A stretch of 5,421 bases of DNA from a bacterium. GTDB taxonomy: Bacteria; Patescibacteriota; Minisyncoccia; Minisyncoccales; CG1-02-41-26. Below are positions 1 through 5,421 of this stretch, one piece after another. The translations under genes were made by a program, and so were the position numbers. Position 1 is the stretch's first letter. Every line of letters starts with the position of its first letter. Under the pieces are notes generated by a model that ran no database searches, had not been told where the DNA came from, and saw only the letters and a list, made by a program, of their open reading frames with translations. Location of the stretch: assembly GCA_018400675.1 (NCBI GenBank), contig JAGYMG010000040.1, positions 1 through 5,421 of the forward strand, written 5' to 3'.

Positions 1-883
1 CTCCGCCACCTAAAGCTGTGACATTCGCCAAGGTCTCTTCTCCAAGCCCTTCCTCTCCTTCAAGTACTGGGAATATTTCAAAGACAGTTTTTGTGTAATA
101 GTCTAAACCTCTGACCAGATAAGGATCTAAACGATAGGGTATATCCAGTTCGTCTAAAAATTCAAGCACCTTGGTGAAATGGTCATGACATTCCTTACAG
201 AGATTATCAACCATCTGGGGAGCCCGGGCTATTACTGCCCGACATTGTTCCTGCTTGCAATCCAAAACCCTTAAAGGGTTTTCTCTTAGCCTTCTTTTGC
301 AGTCAGAGCATAGAACAGATTGATGGGCTTTAAGGTACTTAACTAATTTTTTCTTATAGGGCTGACGACAGGCTTTGTCGCCCACGCTGTTTATGGCCAC
401 CACTAATTTTTTAAAACCCAAATCCCTGAGGATGTTATAAAAAATCTGAATAGTCTGGGCGTCTATAATCGGTTTCTCTACACCGATAAACTCAAAACCA
501 AACTGATGAAATTGGCGAAAGCGATCCGCTTGAGGTCTTTCATAGCGGAAATAGGGGTCCAGATACCAAAGCTTCACTGGTTTAGACTGGTTCTGCATAC
601 CCCTTTCAAGATAAGCCCTTATTAAGGGCGGCGTCCCTTCAGGGCGCAGGGTAAGATGGTCATTCCCTTTGGTTCGAAAACTAAACATTTGTTTCTGGAC
701 AACGTCAGTGGTGACACCAGTCCCCTTTTCAAATAATTGTGTTTCTTCCAAAATGGGCGTTTTTATTCTCTGGAAACCATAAAAATCAGCTAATTGGTTA
801 ACTGTTTTTTCAATTTTCTGAAAATAGTCCAGGTCTTCACCAAGGAGATCGTGCATACCTGTCGGACTGTGAAACTTTGGCAT
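1..883 (-). CDS. hisS: Histidyl-tRNA synthetase, N-terminal 294 codons (C-terminus beyond window)
   Basis: Class II aminoacyl-tRNA synthetase that charges tRNA-His with histidine in the cytosol. My reverse-strand translation starts MPKFHSPTGMHDLL and stays open to the window edge, so the 3' part (end of the catalytic core and the anticodon-binding domain) is missing. Visible family motifs: TLRPEGT at residues 78-84 (ATP/His site), motif 2 FRYERPQ at 112-118 with RQFHQFG at 123-129, and the HisRS-specific LVRGLDYY at 256-263, where Arg258 matches the catalytic arginine. The truncated end reads ALGGG, the start of the usual GGGRYD motif 3 region. The insertion domain carries six cysteines (C192, C195, C209, C214, C229, C232), suggesting metal binding. 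Residues 273-291 look like a slightly extended acidic loop before motif 3. The gene starts 10 nt after the lepB stop, so it is probably co-transcribed with lepB. No Shine-Dalgarno is visible before the ATG. Identification is firm. Confidence 0.96.
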   Translation of the reverse strand, partial: MPKFHSPTGMHDLLGEDLDYFQKIEKTVNQLADFYGFQRIKTPILEETQLFEKGTGVTTDVVQKQMFSFRTKGNDHLTLRPEGTPPLIRAYLERGMQNQSKPVKLWYLDPYFRYERPQADRFRQFHQFGFEFIGVEKPIIDAQTIQIFYNILRDLGFKKLVVAINSVGDKACRQPYKKKLVKYLKAHQSVLCSDCKRRLRENPLRVLDCKQEQCRAVIARAPQMVDNLCKECHDHFTKVLEFLDELDIPYRLDPYLVRGLDYYTKTVFEIFPVLEGEEGLGEETLANVTALGGG

Positions 884-893
884 AGATTATTTA

Positions 894-1445
894 TTAATTA
901 AAGGAAAAGGCAAAAACATTAGTAATTGAAAAATTAAAGATGACCCGGCCAATAATAAAATCCCTCGGTAGAGGCCCCCATTTTCTGGAATCAAAAGAGG
1001 CTGGATGGTTGTCTCCCATAACAAAATACTGATCCTGACCAAGCTTAATATCTTGAATAGTTAATTGGTTGTAACCCTTACTACCTAGATAATCCCAATC
1101 TGGAGAAAAAGCTACTGGATTACCCTGGCTATTGGTAATCTTAATCTCCCCCTTTTCGTCAAGAGAAATAGTTTCACCGGGTAGCCCGATAATCCTTTTG
1201 ATAAATCTTTGGGAGGGATTCTGGGGATAATTAAAGACAACTACTTCCCCTCGCGCCGGGTCTCTTAAACGGTAGGTCAACTCGTCAACAATGAGATAAT
1301 CACTCTGGTGGTAATTAGGCTCCATTGAAGCCCCCCGGACCATAAAAGGCTGGAAGATAAAATAACGGATCGGTATTACTATTAATAAGGCCAAGACCGT
1401 GATCTTAGTCAAGTCTACAATAAAAGAAAATATCTTCTTAATCAT
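894..1445 (-). CDS. lepB: Signal peptidase I (family S26)
   Basis: Membrane-bound serine protease that removes signal peptides from Sec- and Tat-exported proteins on the outer face of the cytoplasmic membrane. The 183-residue protein has one N-terminal membrane segment (about 15-34), followed by GASMEPN with the nucleophile Ser40, then RFIKRIIGLPGE with the general-base Lys83, then GDNHPASFDSRKWGPL (144-159), the box E signature. The arginine common after GDN in many family members is histidine here. Length is typical of the short single-anchor bacterial type; there is no second transmembrane helix and no large insertion. It is the first gene of a leftward unit with hisS. The start ATG lies 9 nt downstream of a TAAAAT -10 hexamer, leaving no room for a Shine-Dalgarno, so the mRNA is probably leaderless. 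It is intact, with both catalytic residues present. Confidence 0.97.
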   Translation of the reverse strand: MIKKIFSFIVDLTKITVLALLIVIPIRYFIFQPFMVRGASMEPNYHQSDYLIVDELTYRLRDPARGEVVVFNYPQNPSQRFIKRIIGLPGETISLDEKGEIKITNSQGNPVAFSPDWDYLGSKGYNQLTIQDIKLGQDQYFVMGDNHPASFDSRKWGPLPRDFIIGRVIFNFSITNVFAFSFN

Positions 1446-1454
1446 TTTTTCACT

Positions 1455-1483
1455 ATTTTATCAGAGTTCAGGCTGTTCCGCAA
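1455..1483 (-). promoter_or_regulatory. Putative lepB-hisS promoter, leaderless geometry
   Basis: Read on the minus strand: TTGCGG (1483-1478), a 17-bp spacer, then TAAAAT (1460-1455). The -10 matches 5 of 6 consensus bases and the -35 matches only its TTG half. The hexamer ends 9 nt before the lepB ATG at 1445, so a start site about 7 nt downstream would fall within a few bases of the initiation codon. Prediction by eye; no transcript data. Confidence 0.55.
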
Positions 1484-1500
1484 GGCTAAAGATCGGTTAT

Positions 1501-1590
1501 GCTGCCTGGGCTTTGTTTTTTTTAACTCTAAAAGATATAATAGATTAATCAAATATGTTTTTAATTGTTGGTTTGGGTAACCCAGGCAGC
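1501..1590. repeat. 10-bp perfect inverted repeat flanking the pth promoter and start
   Basis: GCTGCCTGGG at 1501-1510 is the exact reverse complement of CCCAGGCAGC at 1581-1590, separated by 70 bp containing the pth promoter and start codon. The downstream arm encodes part of the conserved GNPGSE motif of Pth, so its sequence is partly fixed by protein function. The match does not extend on either side. It may be coincidental or an operator/RNA-folding element; only the repeat itself is certain. Confidence 0.4.
1513..1541 (+). promoter_or_regulatory. Putative pth operon promoter, near-leaderless geometry
   Basis: TTGTTT (1513-1518), a 17-bp spacer and a perfect TATAAT (1536-1541). The -35 matches only its TTG half, mirroring the opposing lepB promoter. 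The -10 ends 13 nt before the pth ATG at 1555, so transcription would begin around 1547-1550, giving a 5' leader of roughly 5-8 nt. That is too short to hold a Shine-Dalgarno, and none is visible. Likely drives pth and the downstream genes. Prediction by eye. Confidence 0.6.
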
Positions 1591-2130
1591 GAGTATCAGA
1601 AAACACGACATAATATCGGATTTCGAGTCATAGAAAAGTTCAAAGAGGAAAATGGTTTTCCTGATTTTGTTTTCTCTAAAAAAAATAAATCCTTGGTTTC
1701 AAAAGGAGCGCTCGACCAAGAGCAAGTTTGCTTGGCTATGCCCCAGACATTAATGAATAACTCGGGTCAGGCTGTTCAATCACTTGTTAAATACACCGAC
1801 ATCAACCTCGAGAGCTTGATAGTTGTCCATGACGACCTTGATTTAGAAATAGCTAAAATAAAAATATCTAAAGACCGGGGGCCAGCCGGGCATAAGGGAG
1901 TAAGCTCTATCATCAAAGCAATCGGCCATCAGAATTTTATTCGTCTCCGGATAGGCATCAAGGCTGGGATAAAACAAGAAAGAGATAAAGAAAAAAAAGA
2001 CTTTGTTCTCTCTAACTTTAGCCGGAGAGAAGGGGTAATCCTAAAAAAAGTTATTCCCCATTCCAGCCTGGCTCTCAGATTAATTATTCAAGAAGGTCTG
2101 CCAGCAGCCATGAATCAAATTAACCAATAA
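1555..2130 (+). CDS. pth: Peptidyl-tRNA hydrolase
   Basis: Cytosolic esterase that cleaves peptidyl-tRNA released from stalled ribosomes and recycles the tRNA. At 191 residues it is full length for the bacterial Pth family. Visible active-site elements: GLGNPG with Asn9, TRHNIGF with catalytic His19, MPQTLMNNSG with Asn68, HDDLD with Asp93, and the loop RGPAGHKGVSS around 108-117, followed by RLRIGI. The position of E. coli Asn114, usually in a GHNG motif, is Lys114 here (GHKG); the other key residues are intact. The ATG start fits the family, whose proteins begin just before the first beta strand (FLIVGLGNPG). No Shine-Dalgarno lies upstream; the predicted promoter gives an almost leaderless mRNA. 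Its TAA stop is followed after 1 nt by the next gene, so it heads the rightward operon. The functional link to the downstream glycan-type genes is unclear; co-transcription may just reflect genome compaction. Confidence 0.97.
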   Translation: MFLIVGLGNPGSEYQKTRHNIGFRVIEKFKEENGFPDFVFSKKNKSLVSKGALDQEQVCLAMPQTLMNNSGQAVQSLVKYTDINLESLIVVHDDLDLEIAKIKISKDRGPAGHKGVSSIIKAIGHQNFIRLRIGIKAGIKQERDKEKKDFVLSNFSRREGVILKKVIPHSSLALRLIIQEGLPAAMNQINQ

Positions 2131-2131
2131 A

Positions 2132-3487
2132 ATGAGCTCTAGAAAAAAAAGTAATCTCAAAAAGAAGAACACCGGCCCGGAGAAAGCCTGGATTCTTGAC
2201 GTTAATATGGGCTACGGTCATCAAAGAACCAGTTTTTGTCTCAAACATTTAGCTCCCGGTGGCAAAGTAATCAGCGGCAACGACTACCCTGATATACCCA
2301 GAAAGGATTATCGTATCTGGCATAATTCAAGAGTGTTTTATGAATTTGTCTCGCGCTTCAAGCGTGTTCCCCTTATCGGTGAATTTGTTTTTTTTCTTTT
2401 TGACAAAACACAAAAAATCCCTCTCTTCTATCCTCGGCGGGATCTCTCCCAGCCTAATTTTTACCTCCGCCAAGTTTATAATCTTTTGCAAAAAGGCTGG
2501 GGAGAAGATCTGATTAAGAAACTCGGCAAAAGAAAATTACCCCTCATAACCACTTTTTTTATTCCAGCCTTCATGGCTGAATTTTTTAATTACCCGGGAG
2601 AAATATATTGTGTTGTCTGCGATGCTGATATCTCCCGCTCCTGGGTTCCTCTGAAACCTCAAGAAAGCCGGATACAATATTTTGCTCCCAACAAAAGAGT
2701 TGTTGAGCGCCTGAAACTCTACGGTGTTAAAAAGAAAAATATTTTTCTGAGCGGTTACCCCCTGCCCAAAGAAAATATTGGCTTGCCTGATCCCAAAAAG
2801 GGAATGGAGATATTAAAGAAAGACCTTGGCTACCGCCTCTTAAACTTAGACCCCCAAGGAAACTACCAAGAACATTATCATTCTCTTATCAAGTCTTATC
2901 TTGGTGGATTACCTAAACAACCCGACCATATTTTAACAGTTGCCTTCGCCGTAGGCGGAGCCGGAGCCCAAAAAGAGTTGGCCATAAAAATTGTTGACAG
3001 TCTCAGCCGAAAAATCAGAGAAGACAGAATAAAAATTATTCTCATTGCTGGTGTACGTAAAGAAGTTCGGGATTATTTTCTAGAAAGCATAGACCAAACC
3101 GGCTTAAAGAGCTATCTTGGCAGAAACATAGAAATTGTCTGGGAAAAAGAAATGGATGATTATTTCCAGGCCTTTAACAGGGCTTTAAGGAAAATAGATA
3201 TTCTCTGGAGTAAGCCCAGTGAGTTATCTTTTTATACCGGCTTGGGCCTACCTTTGATTATTGCTCCCCCCGTAGGCTCTCAAGAAGATTTTAATAAAAG
3301 ATGGCTAACAGAGCTGGGTGCAGCTATTAAGCAAAAAAGTATCTCTTACGCTGAAGAATGGCTTTTTGACCTGCTCGATCAGGGTTGGTTTGCTGAAGCG
3401 GCTATGCAGGGATTCATCGAAGCAGACAACTTAGGTACTTTTAGGATTGAGAAAAAAATAAAAGAATTAAAAGAAAAAAATGTTTGA
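2132..3487 (+). CDS. GT-B glycosyltransferase-like protein (MurG / MGDG-synthase-like)
   Basis: A 451-residue protein with the layout of a GT-B fold related to family GT28 (MurG, monogalactosyldiacylglycerol synthase). A lysine-rich tail (1-18) precedes a first beta strand ending in NMGYGHQRTS (25-34), resembling the glycine-rich GGGH loop of MGDG synthases. A central stretch (CDADISRSWVPL, then FAPNKRVVERL and FLSGYPLP) matches the mid-domain pattern of that group. The C-terminal domain opens with FAVGGAGAQKE (272-282), like the MurG GGSQGA loop, and has a donor-site-like segment WSKPSELSFYTGLGLP (359-374) followed by APPVGSQEDFN (378-388), resembling the TKPG...EA...P...PP..GQE..N pattern. 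By family analogy it would move a sugar from a nucleotide-sugar to a lipid or glycan at the inner membrane face; donor and acceptor cannot be told. No transmembrane helix is clear, though hydrophobic stretches around 80-93 and 138-153 could associate with membrane. It lies 1 nt after pth and overlaps the next gene by 8 nt. MurG itself is less likely because the motifs diverge. Confidence 0.75.
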   Translation: MSSRKKSNLKKKNTGPEKAWILDVNMGYGHQRTSFCLKHLAPGGKVISGNDYPDIPRKDYRIWHNSRVFYEFVSRFKRVPLIGEFVFFLFDKTQKIPLFYPRRDLSQPNFYLRQVYNLLQKGWGEDLIKKLGKRKLPLITTFFIPAFMAEFFNYPGEIYCVVCDADISRSWVPLKPQESRIQYFAPNKRVVERLKLYGVKKKNIFLSGYPLPKENIGLPDPKKGMEILKKDLGYRLLNLDPQGNYQEHYHSLIKSYLGGLPKQPDHILTVAFAVGGAGAQKELAIKIVDSLSRKIREDRIKIILIAGVRKEVRDYFLESIDQTGLKSYLGRNIEIVWEKEMDDYFQAFNRALRKIDILWSKPSELSFYTGLGLPLIIAPPVGSQEDFNKRWLTELGAAIKQKSISYAEEWLFDLLDQGWFAEAAMQGFIEADNLGTFRIEKKIKELKEKNV

Positions 3488-4391
3488 TTGGATTTTCTAT
3501 TCTATTACCGCCTACCTCGTCCTTGCTGTTGTTACCTTAGTTGACAAGTATCTTTTGACCAACGGCATTCCTCAGCCACGGATCTATGCTTTTTACGTTG
3601 GTGTCTTGGGTATTATAGCAATCGTCCTTATCCCTTTTGTTGGTTTTTACATCCCGAACACTGCTTTAATCCTGCTTAGTCTTTCAGCTGGAGCTATTTA
3701 TATCTATGCCATCTACTGGCTCTATAAAACACTTAAACAGTTTGAAGCTTCGCGCGTAGTCCCAGCCATAGGAGCGCTCACCCCTTTGTTCAGTTTCAGC
3801 TTGGTCTATCTTCTTTCTGAAGGTCAAGAGACACTCTCGCTTTCCAAGCTCTTTGCTTTTTTTCTCTTGATTATCGGCGGCGTCTTAATCACTATTAAAT
3901 GGAAGAAAAGGATTACAGCTGCCAGCTTAAAATTTTCTGTACTCACCGCTCTGTTATTCTCCATCTTCTTTGTTTCAGCTAAATATGTCTATCTCCAACA
4001 ACCTTTCTGGAACGGCTTTATCTGGATGAGAATGGGCGGTTTTCTTTTGGCTCTTTCTTTTCTCTTTACTAGCCCTCTGGTCAGAAAAAAAATACTGCAG
4101 CAAAAAGAATATCCTGCTAAAGAAACCGGTCTGATATTTCTTTCTAACCAAGTAGCTGGAGCCGGAGCCAGTACTCTCCAGCAATGGGCTGTCTTCCTTG
4201 CTCCCCTCTCCTGTGTTTCCATCATCAATGCTTTCGAAGGAACAAAATATGCTTTTCTCTTTATCATTACCATTTTCCTCTCTTCAAGATTCCCTCATAT
4301 TATTAAAGAAGAACTATCTAAGAAAACAATAGTCCAGAAGTTAGTTGCTATCTTATTAATCAGTCTGGGCTTAACTATCTTGGCTCTTTAA
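3480..4391 (+). CDS. EamA/DMT-superfamily-like permease, about 10 TM helices
   Basis: A 303-residue, very hydrophobic integral membrane protein with about ten predicted helices (roughly 4-22, 33-56, 61-83, 93-113, 122-139, 147-167, 177-197, 217-240, 243-267, 284-303), the usual size and topology of drug/metabolite transporter proteins built from two five-helix EamA repeats. The segment FEASRVVPAIGALTPLFSF (88-106) resembles the conserved fourth helix of the first repeat; INAFEGTKYAFLF in the second half is the likely counterpart, and the protein ends in a final helix with a GxxxL pattern. Members of this superfamily move small metabolites, nucleotide sugars or lipid-linked aminoarabinose, but the substrate cannot be read here. 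Its ATG overlaps the stop of the glycosyltransferase-like gene (ATGTTTGA), which strongly suggests translational coupling and a shared job. No Shine-Dalgarno is visible; an A-run precedes the ATG. Confidence 0.82.
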   Translation: MFDWIFYSITAYLVLAVVTLVDKYLLTNGIPQPRIYAFYVGVLGIIAIVLIPFVGFYIPNTALILLSLSAGAIYIYAIYWLYKTLKQFEASRVVPAIGALTPLFSFSLVYLLSEGQETLSLSKLFAFFLLIIGGVLITIKWKKRITAASLKFSVLTALLFSIFFVSAKYVYLQQPFWNGFIWMRMGGFLLALSFLFTSPLVRKKILQQKEYPAKETGLIFLSNQVAGAGASTLQQWAVFLAPLSCVSIINAFEGTKYAFLFIITIFLSSRFPHIIKEELSKKTIVQKLVAILLISLGLTILAL

Positions 4392-4429
4392 TTAAATTTT
4401 TCATATTGCTTAATTAATTATTTCTAATA
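4392..4429. other. Short A/T-rich spacer before the glycosidase-like gene
   Basis: This 38-nt gap is the largest between rightward genes. TTAATTAA occurs at 4388-4395 (over the preceding stop) and again at 4410-4417; pairing between them would be A/T only and is followed by no T-run, so it is not a credible terminator. No clear promoter with correct spacing and no Shine-Dalgarno was found. Read-through from the upstream genes is the simplest reading. Confidence 0.5.
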
Positions 4430-5419
4430 ATGACTAAAAAAATAAAAATAATTTTAATTGTCTGCTGCTCGTTGCTATTTCTCATTTTTGCTTTCTTTTT
4501 TTTGGGCACGGCCCAGCCAGCTGAGAAGATAAATTGGGGCGTGATCTTCTCCACTAAATATGCTCGGGCAATGGGCTTAGACTGGCAGGAAAACTATCTT
4601 GCTATTCTAGATGATCTAAAAGCCAAGCATCTGAAGATAGTTGCCTACTGGGACTTAGTTGAAAAAGAAAAAGATAATTACAACTTTGAAGAACTAGATT
4701 GGCAGATTAGCGAAGCAGAGCAGAGAGGAGCTCGTCTTGTTTTAGTAATTGGCCAGAAAGTACCTCGTTGGCCGGAGTGTCATATCCCTCAATGGGCTGA
4801 AGCGTTAACAGAAAAAGAAAGGCAGGAAGAACTCTTAGCCTTTATCGAGACAATCGTTCTCCGCTATAAAGAAAGCCCTGCTTTACAATATTGGCAAGTG
4901 GAGAATGAACCTTTTTTTTCTTTTGGCGAATGCCCTGATTTTGATAAAGACTTCTTCAAAAAAGAACTGGACCTTGTTCGCCAATTAGATAAACGGGAAA
5001 TAATTATCTCTGAAAGCGGGGAGCTTCCCCTCTGGATTAAACCAGCTCTCCTCGGGGACATAGTCGGCCATACGCTTTATAGAAAGGTATGGGTAGAGGA
5101 ACTGAATATTTATTTCACTTATCCCTTTCCACCCATCTTCTATAGTAGGAAGGCCTGGCTGATTGAAAAAATCTTTGATAAAAAAGTTATCTGCGTAGAG
5201 CTCCAGGCCGAACCCTGGGGACCAGAACTCTTCTATAATCTGTCCTTGGCAGAGCAGGAAAAAACAATGAACCCGGAGCAGTTTAACAAGAATATAGAAT
5301 TTGCCCGTCATACTGGCATTGATACTTTTTATCTCTGGGGCAGCGAATGGTGGTATTGGCTGAAAGAAGAAAAAAATCAAGACCGGATTTGGCAAAGAGC
5401 TAAACAATTATTCATTTAG
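4430..5419 (+). CDS. Membrane-anchored clan GH-A (TIM-barrel) glycoside-hydrolase-like protein
   Basis: A 329-residue protein beginning with a positively charged MTKKIK and a hydrophobic helix (about 7-26), most simply an uncleaved signal anchor or signal peptide, placing the rest outside the membrane. The domain from about 35 on reads as a (beta/alpha)8 barrel: a first strand WGVIFS (36-41), AYWDLVE (72-78), VLVIGQKVPRWPECH (104-118), then WQVENEPF, where Glu160 in the Asn-Glu pair matches the acid/base of clan GH-A enzymes (GH5, GH39, GH42 and relatives). The strand-7 region ICVELQAEPWG supplies Glu257 or Glu261 as likely nucleophile, and YLWGSEWWYWL (304-314) fits the tryptophan-bearing eighth strand. 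Cys117 and Cys168 sit in loops near the barrel face and could form a disulfide. It probably cleaves or remodels an extracellular glycan, but substrate and activity are unproven. It lies 38 nt after the permease gene on the same strand, supporting an envelope or polysaccharide context. Length is short but complete. Confidence 0.75.
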   Translation: MTKKIKIILIVCCSLLFLIFAFFFLGTAQPAEKINWGVIFSTKYARAMGLDWQENYLAILDDLKAKHLKIVAYWDLVEKEKDNYNFEELDWQISEAEQRGARLVLVIGQKVPRWPECHIPQWAEALTEKERQEELLAFIETIVLRYKESPALQYWQVENEPFFSFGECPDFDKDFFKKELDLVRQLDKREIIISESGELPLWIKPALLGDIVGHTLYRKVWVEELNIYFTYPFPPIFYSRKAWLIEKIFDKKVICVELQAEPWGPELFYNLSLAEQEKTMNPEQFNKNIEFARHTGIDTFYLWGSEWWYWLKEEKNQDRIWQRAKQLFI

Positions 5420-5421
5420 AG

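Larger units (their letters stand above)
1446..1554. other. Divergent intergenic region between lepB and pth
   Basis: This 109-bp region holds the only space for promoters of both transcription units. The two predicted promoters point outward and do not overlap; their -35 hexamers are 29 bp apart. The middle is relatively GC-rich (1470-1511) compared with the A/T-rich flanks, and includes the upstream arm of a 10-bp inverted repeat (1501-1510) whose other arm lies inside pth. An 8-T run at 1516-1523 overlaps the pth -35. No small ORF or recognisable RNA gene was seen here. Confidence 0.7.

Noticed and set aside
1480..1523. Possible plus-strand terminator: GCAAGGCT pairing with GGCTTTGT followed by eight T
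   Set aside because: The stem needs several G-U pairs and a loop of about 20 nt, and there is no plus-strand gene upstream for it to terminate. The T-run more likely belongs to the pth promoter region.
1468..1777. 11-bp direct repeat TCAGGCTGTTC at 1468-1478 and 1767-1777
   Set aside because: One copy is in the intergenic region and the other in the pth coding sequence, with no further copies noticed and no symmetric placement; an 11-mer match over this distance can be chance.
3975..4273. Two minus-strand ORFs (69 and 94 codons) inside the permease gene
   Set aside because: They lie wholly antisense to a confident membrane-protein gene, show no recognisable motif, and overlap each other in different frames.
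4388..4417. Inverted repeat of TTAATTAA after the permease gene as a terminator (the same 8-mer also occurs at 894-901 over the lepB stop)
   Set aside because: The 8-mer is self-palindromic and A/T-only, gives a weak stem and has no T-run after it; it is expected by chance in A/T-rich spacers containing a TAA stop.
4392..4429. Separate promoter for the glycosidase-like gene
   Set aside because: TTGCTT at 4406-4411 would place the -10 over the start codon, and other A/T hexamers have no paired -35, so no credible promoter can be called.
4864..5407. Two minus-strand ORFs (65 and 140 codons) inside the glycosidase-like gene
   Set aside because: The plus-strand frame has a signal anchor and catalytic motifs spread along its whole length; the antisense frames lack motifs and their own regulatory signals.
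1..5421. Alternative genetic code with UGA as a sense codon
   Set aside because: The glycosyltransferase-like gene ends at TGA directly at the start of the next gene, and no gene needs read-through of an in-frame TGA.

Overview
The window looks like part of a small, AT-rich genome from the Candidate Phyla Radiation (Patescibacteria, most likely Parcubacteria-like). The evidence is indirect: A/T-rich, lysine-rich coding sequence, very tight gene spacing, no Shine-Dalgarno motifs at any of the six starts, and a mix of housekeeping genes with poorly characterised glycan-type genes. TGA acts as a stop at the end of the second plus-strand gene, and no in-frame TGA codons are needed, so the recoded Absconditabacteria/Gracilibacteria genetic code is unlikely. 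The exact lineage cannot be fixed without searches.

Two divergent transcription units leave a 109-bp region at 1446-1554. Leftward: lepB (signal peptidase I), then 10 nt later hisS (histidyl-tRNA synthetase), which is cut by the left window edge. Rightward: pth (peptidyl-tRNA hydrolase), a GT-B glycosyltransferase-like gene (1 nt gap), a 10-TM EamA/DMT-type permease (8-nt overlap), and after 38 nt a membrane-anchored TIM-barrel glycoside-hydrolase-like gene. There is no convincing terminator between the rightward genes, so they may form one operon. In the divergent region each direction has a sigma-70-type promoter (TTG half -35, 17-bp spacer, good -10) placed so close to the ATG that the mRNAs should be leaderless or nearly so.

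The housekeeping genes serve translation (hisS, pth) and protein export (lepB). The three downstream genes fit a loose envelope or exopolysaccharide theme: a cytosolic MurG/MGDG-synthase-like glycosyltransferase, a membrane permease of a superfamily that includes small-metabolite and lipid-linked sugar transporters, and an outward-facing glycosidase-like protein. That link rests on gene order and fold only; no substrate can be read from the sequence. I see no mobile elements, CRISPR arrays, tRNA/rRNA genes or phage genes.
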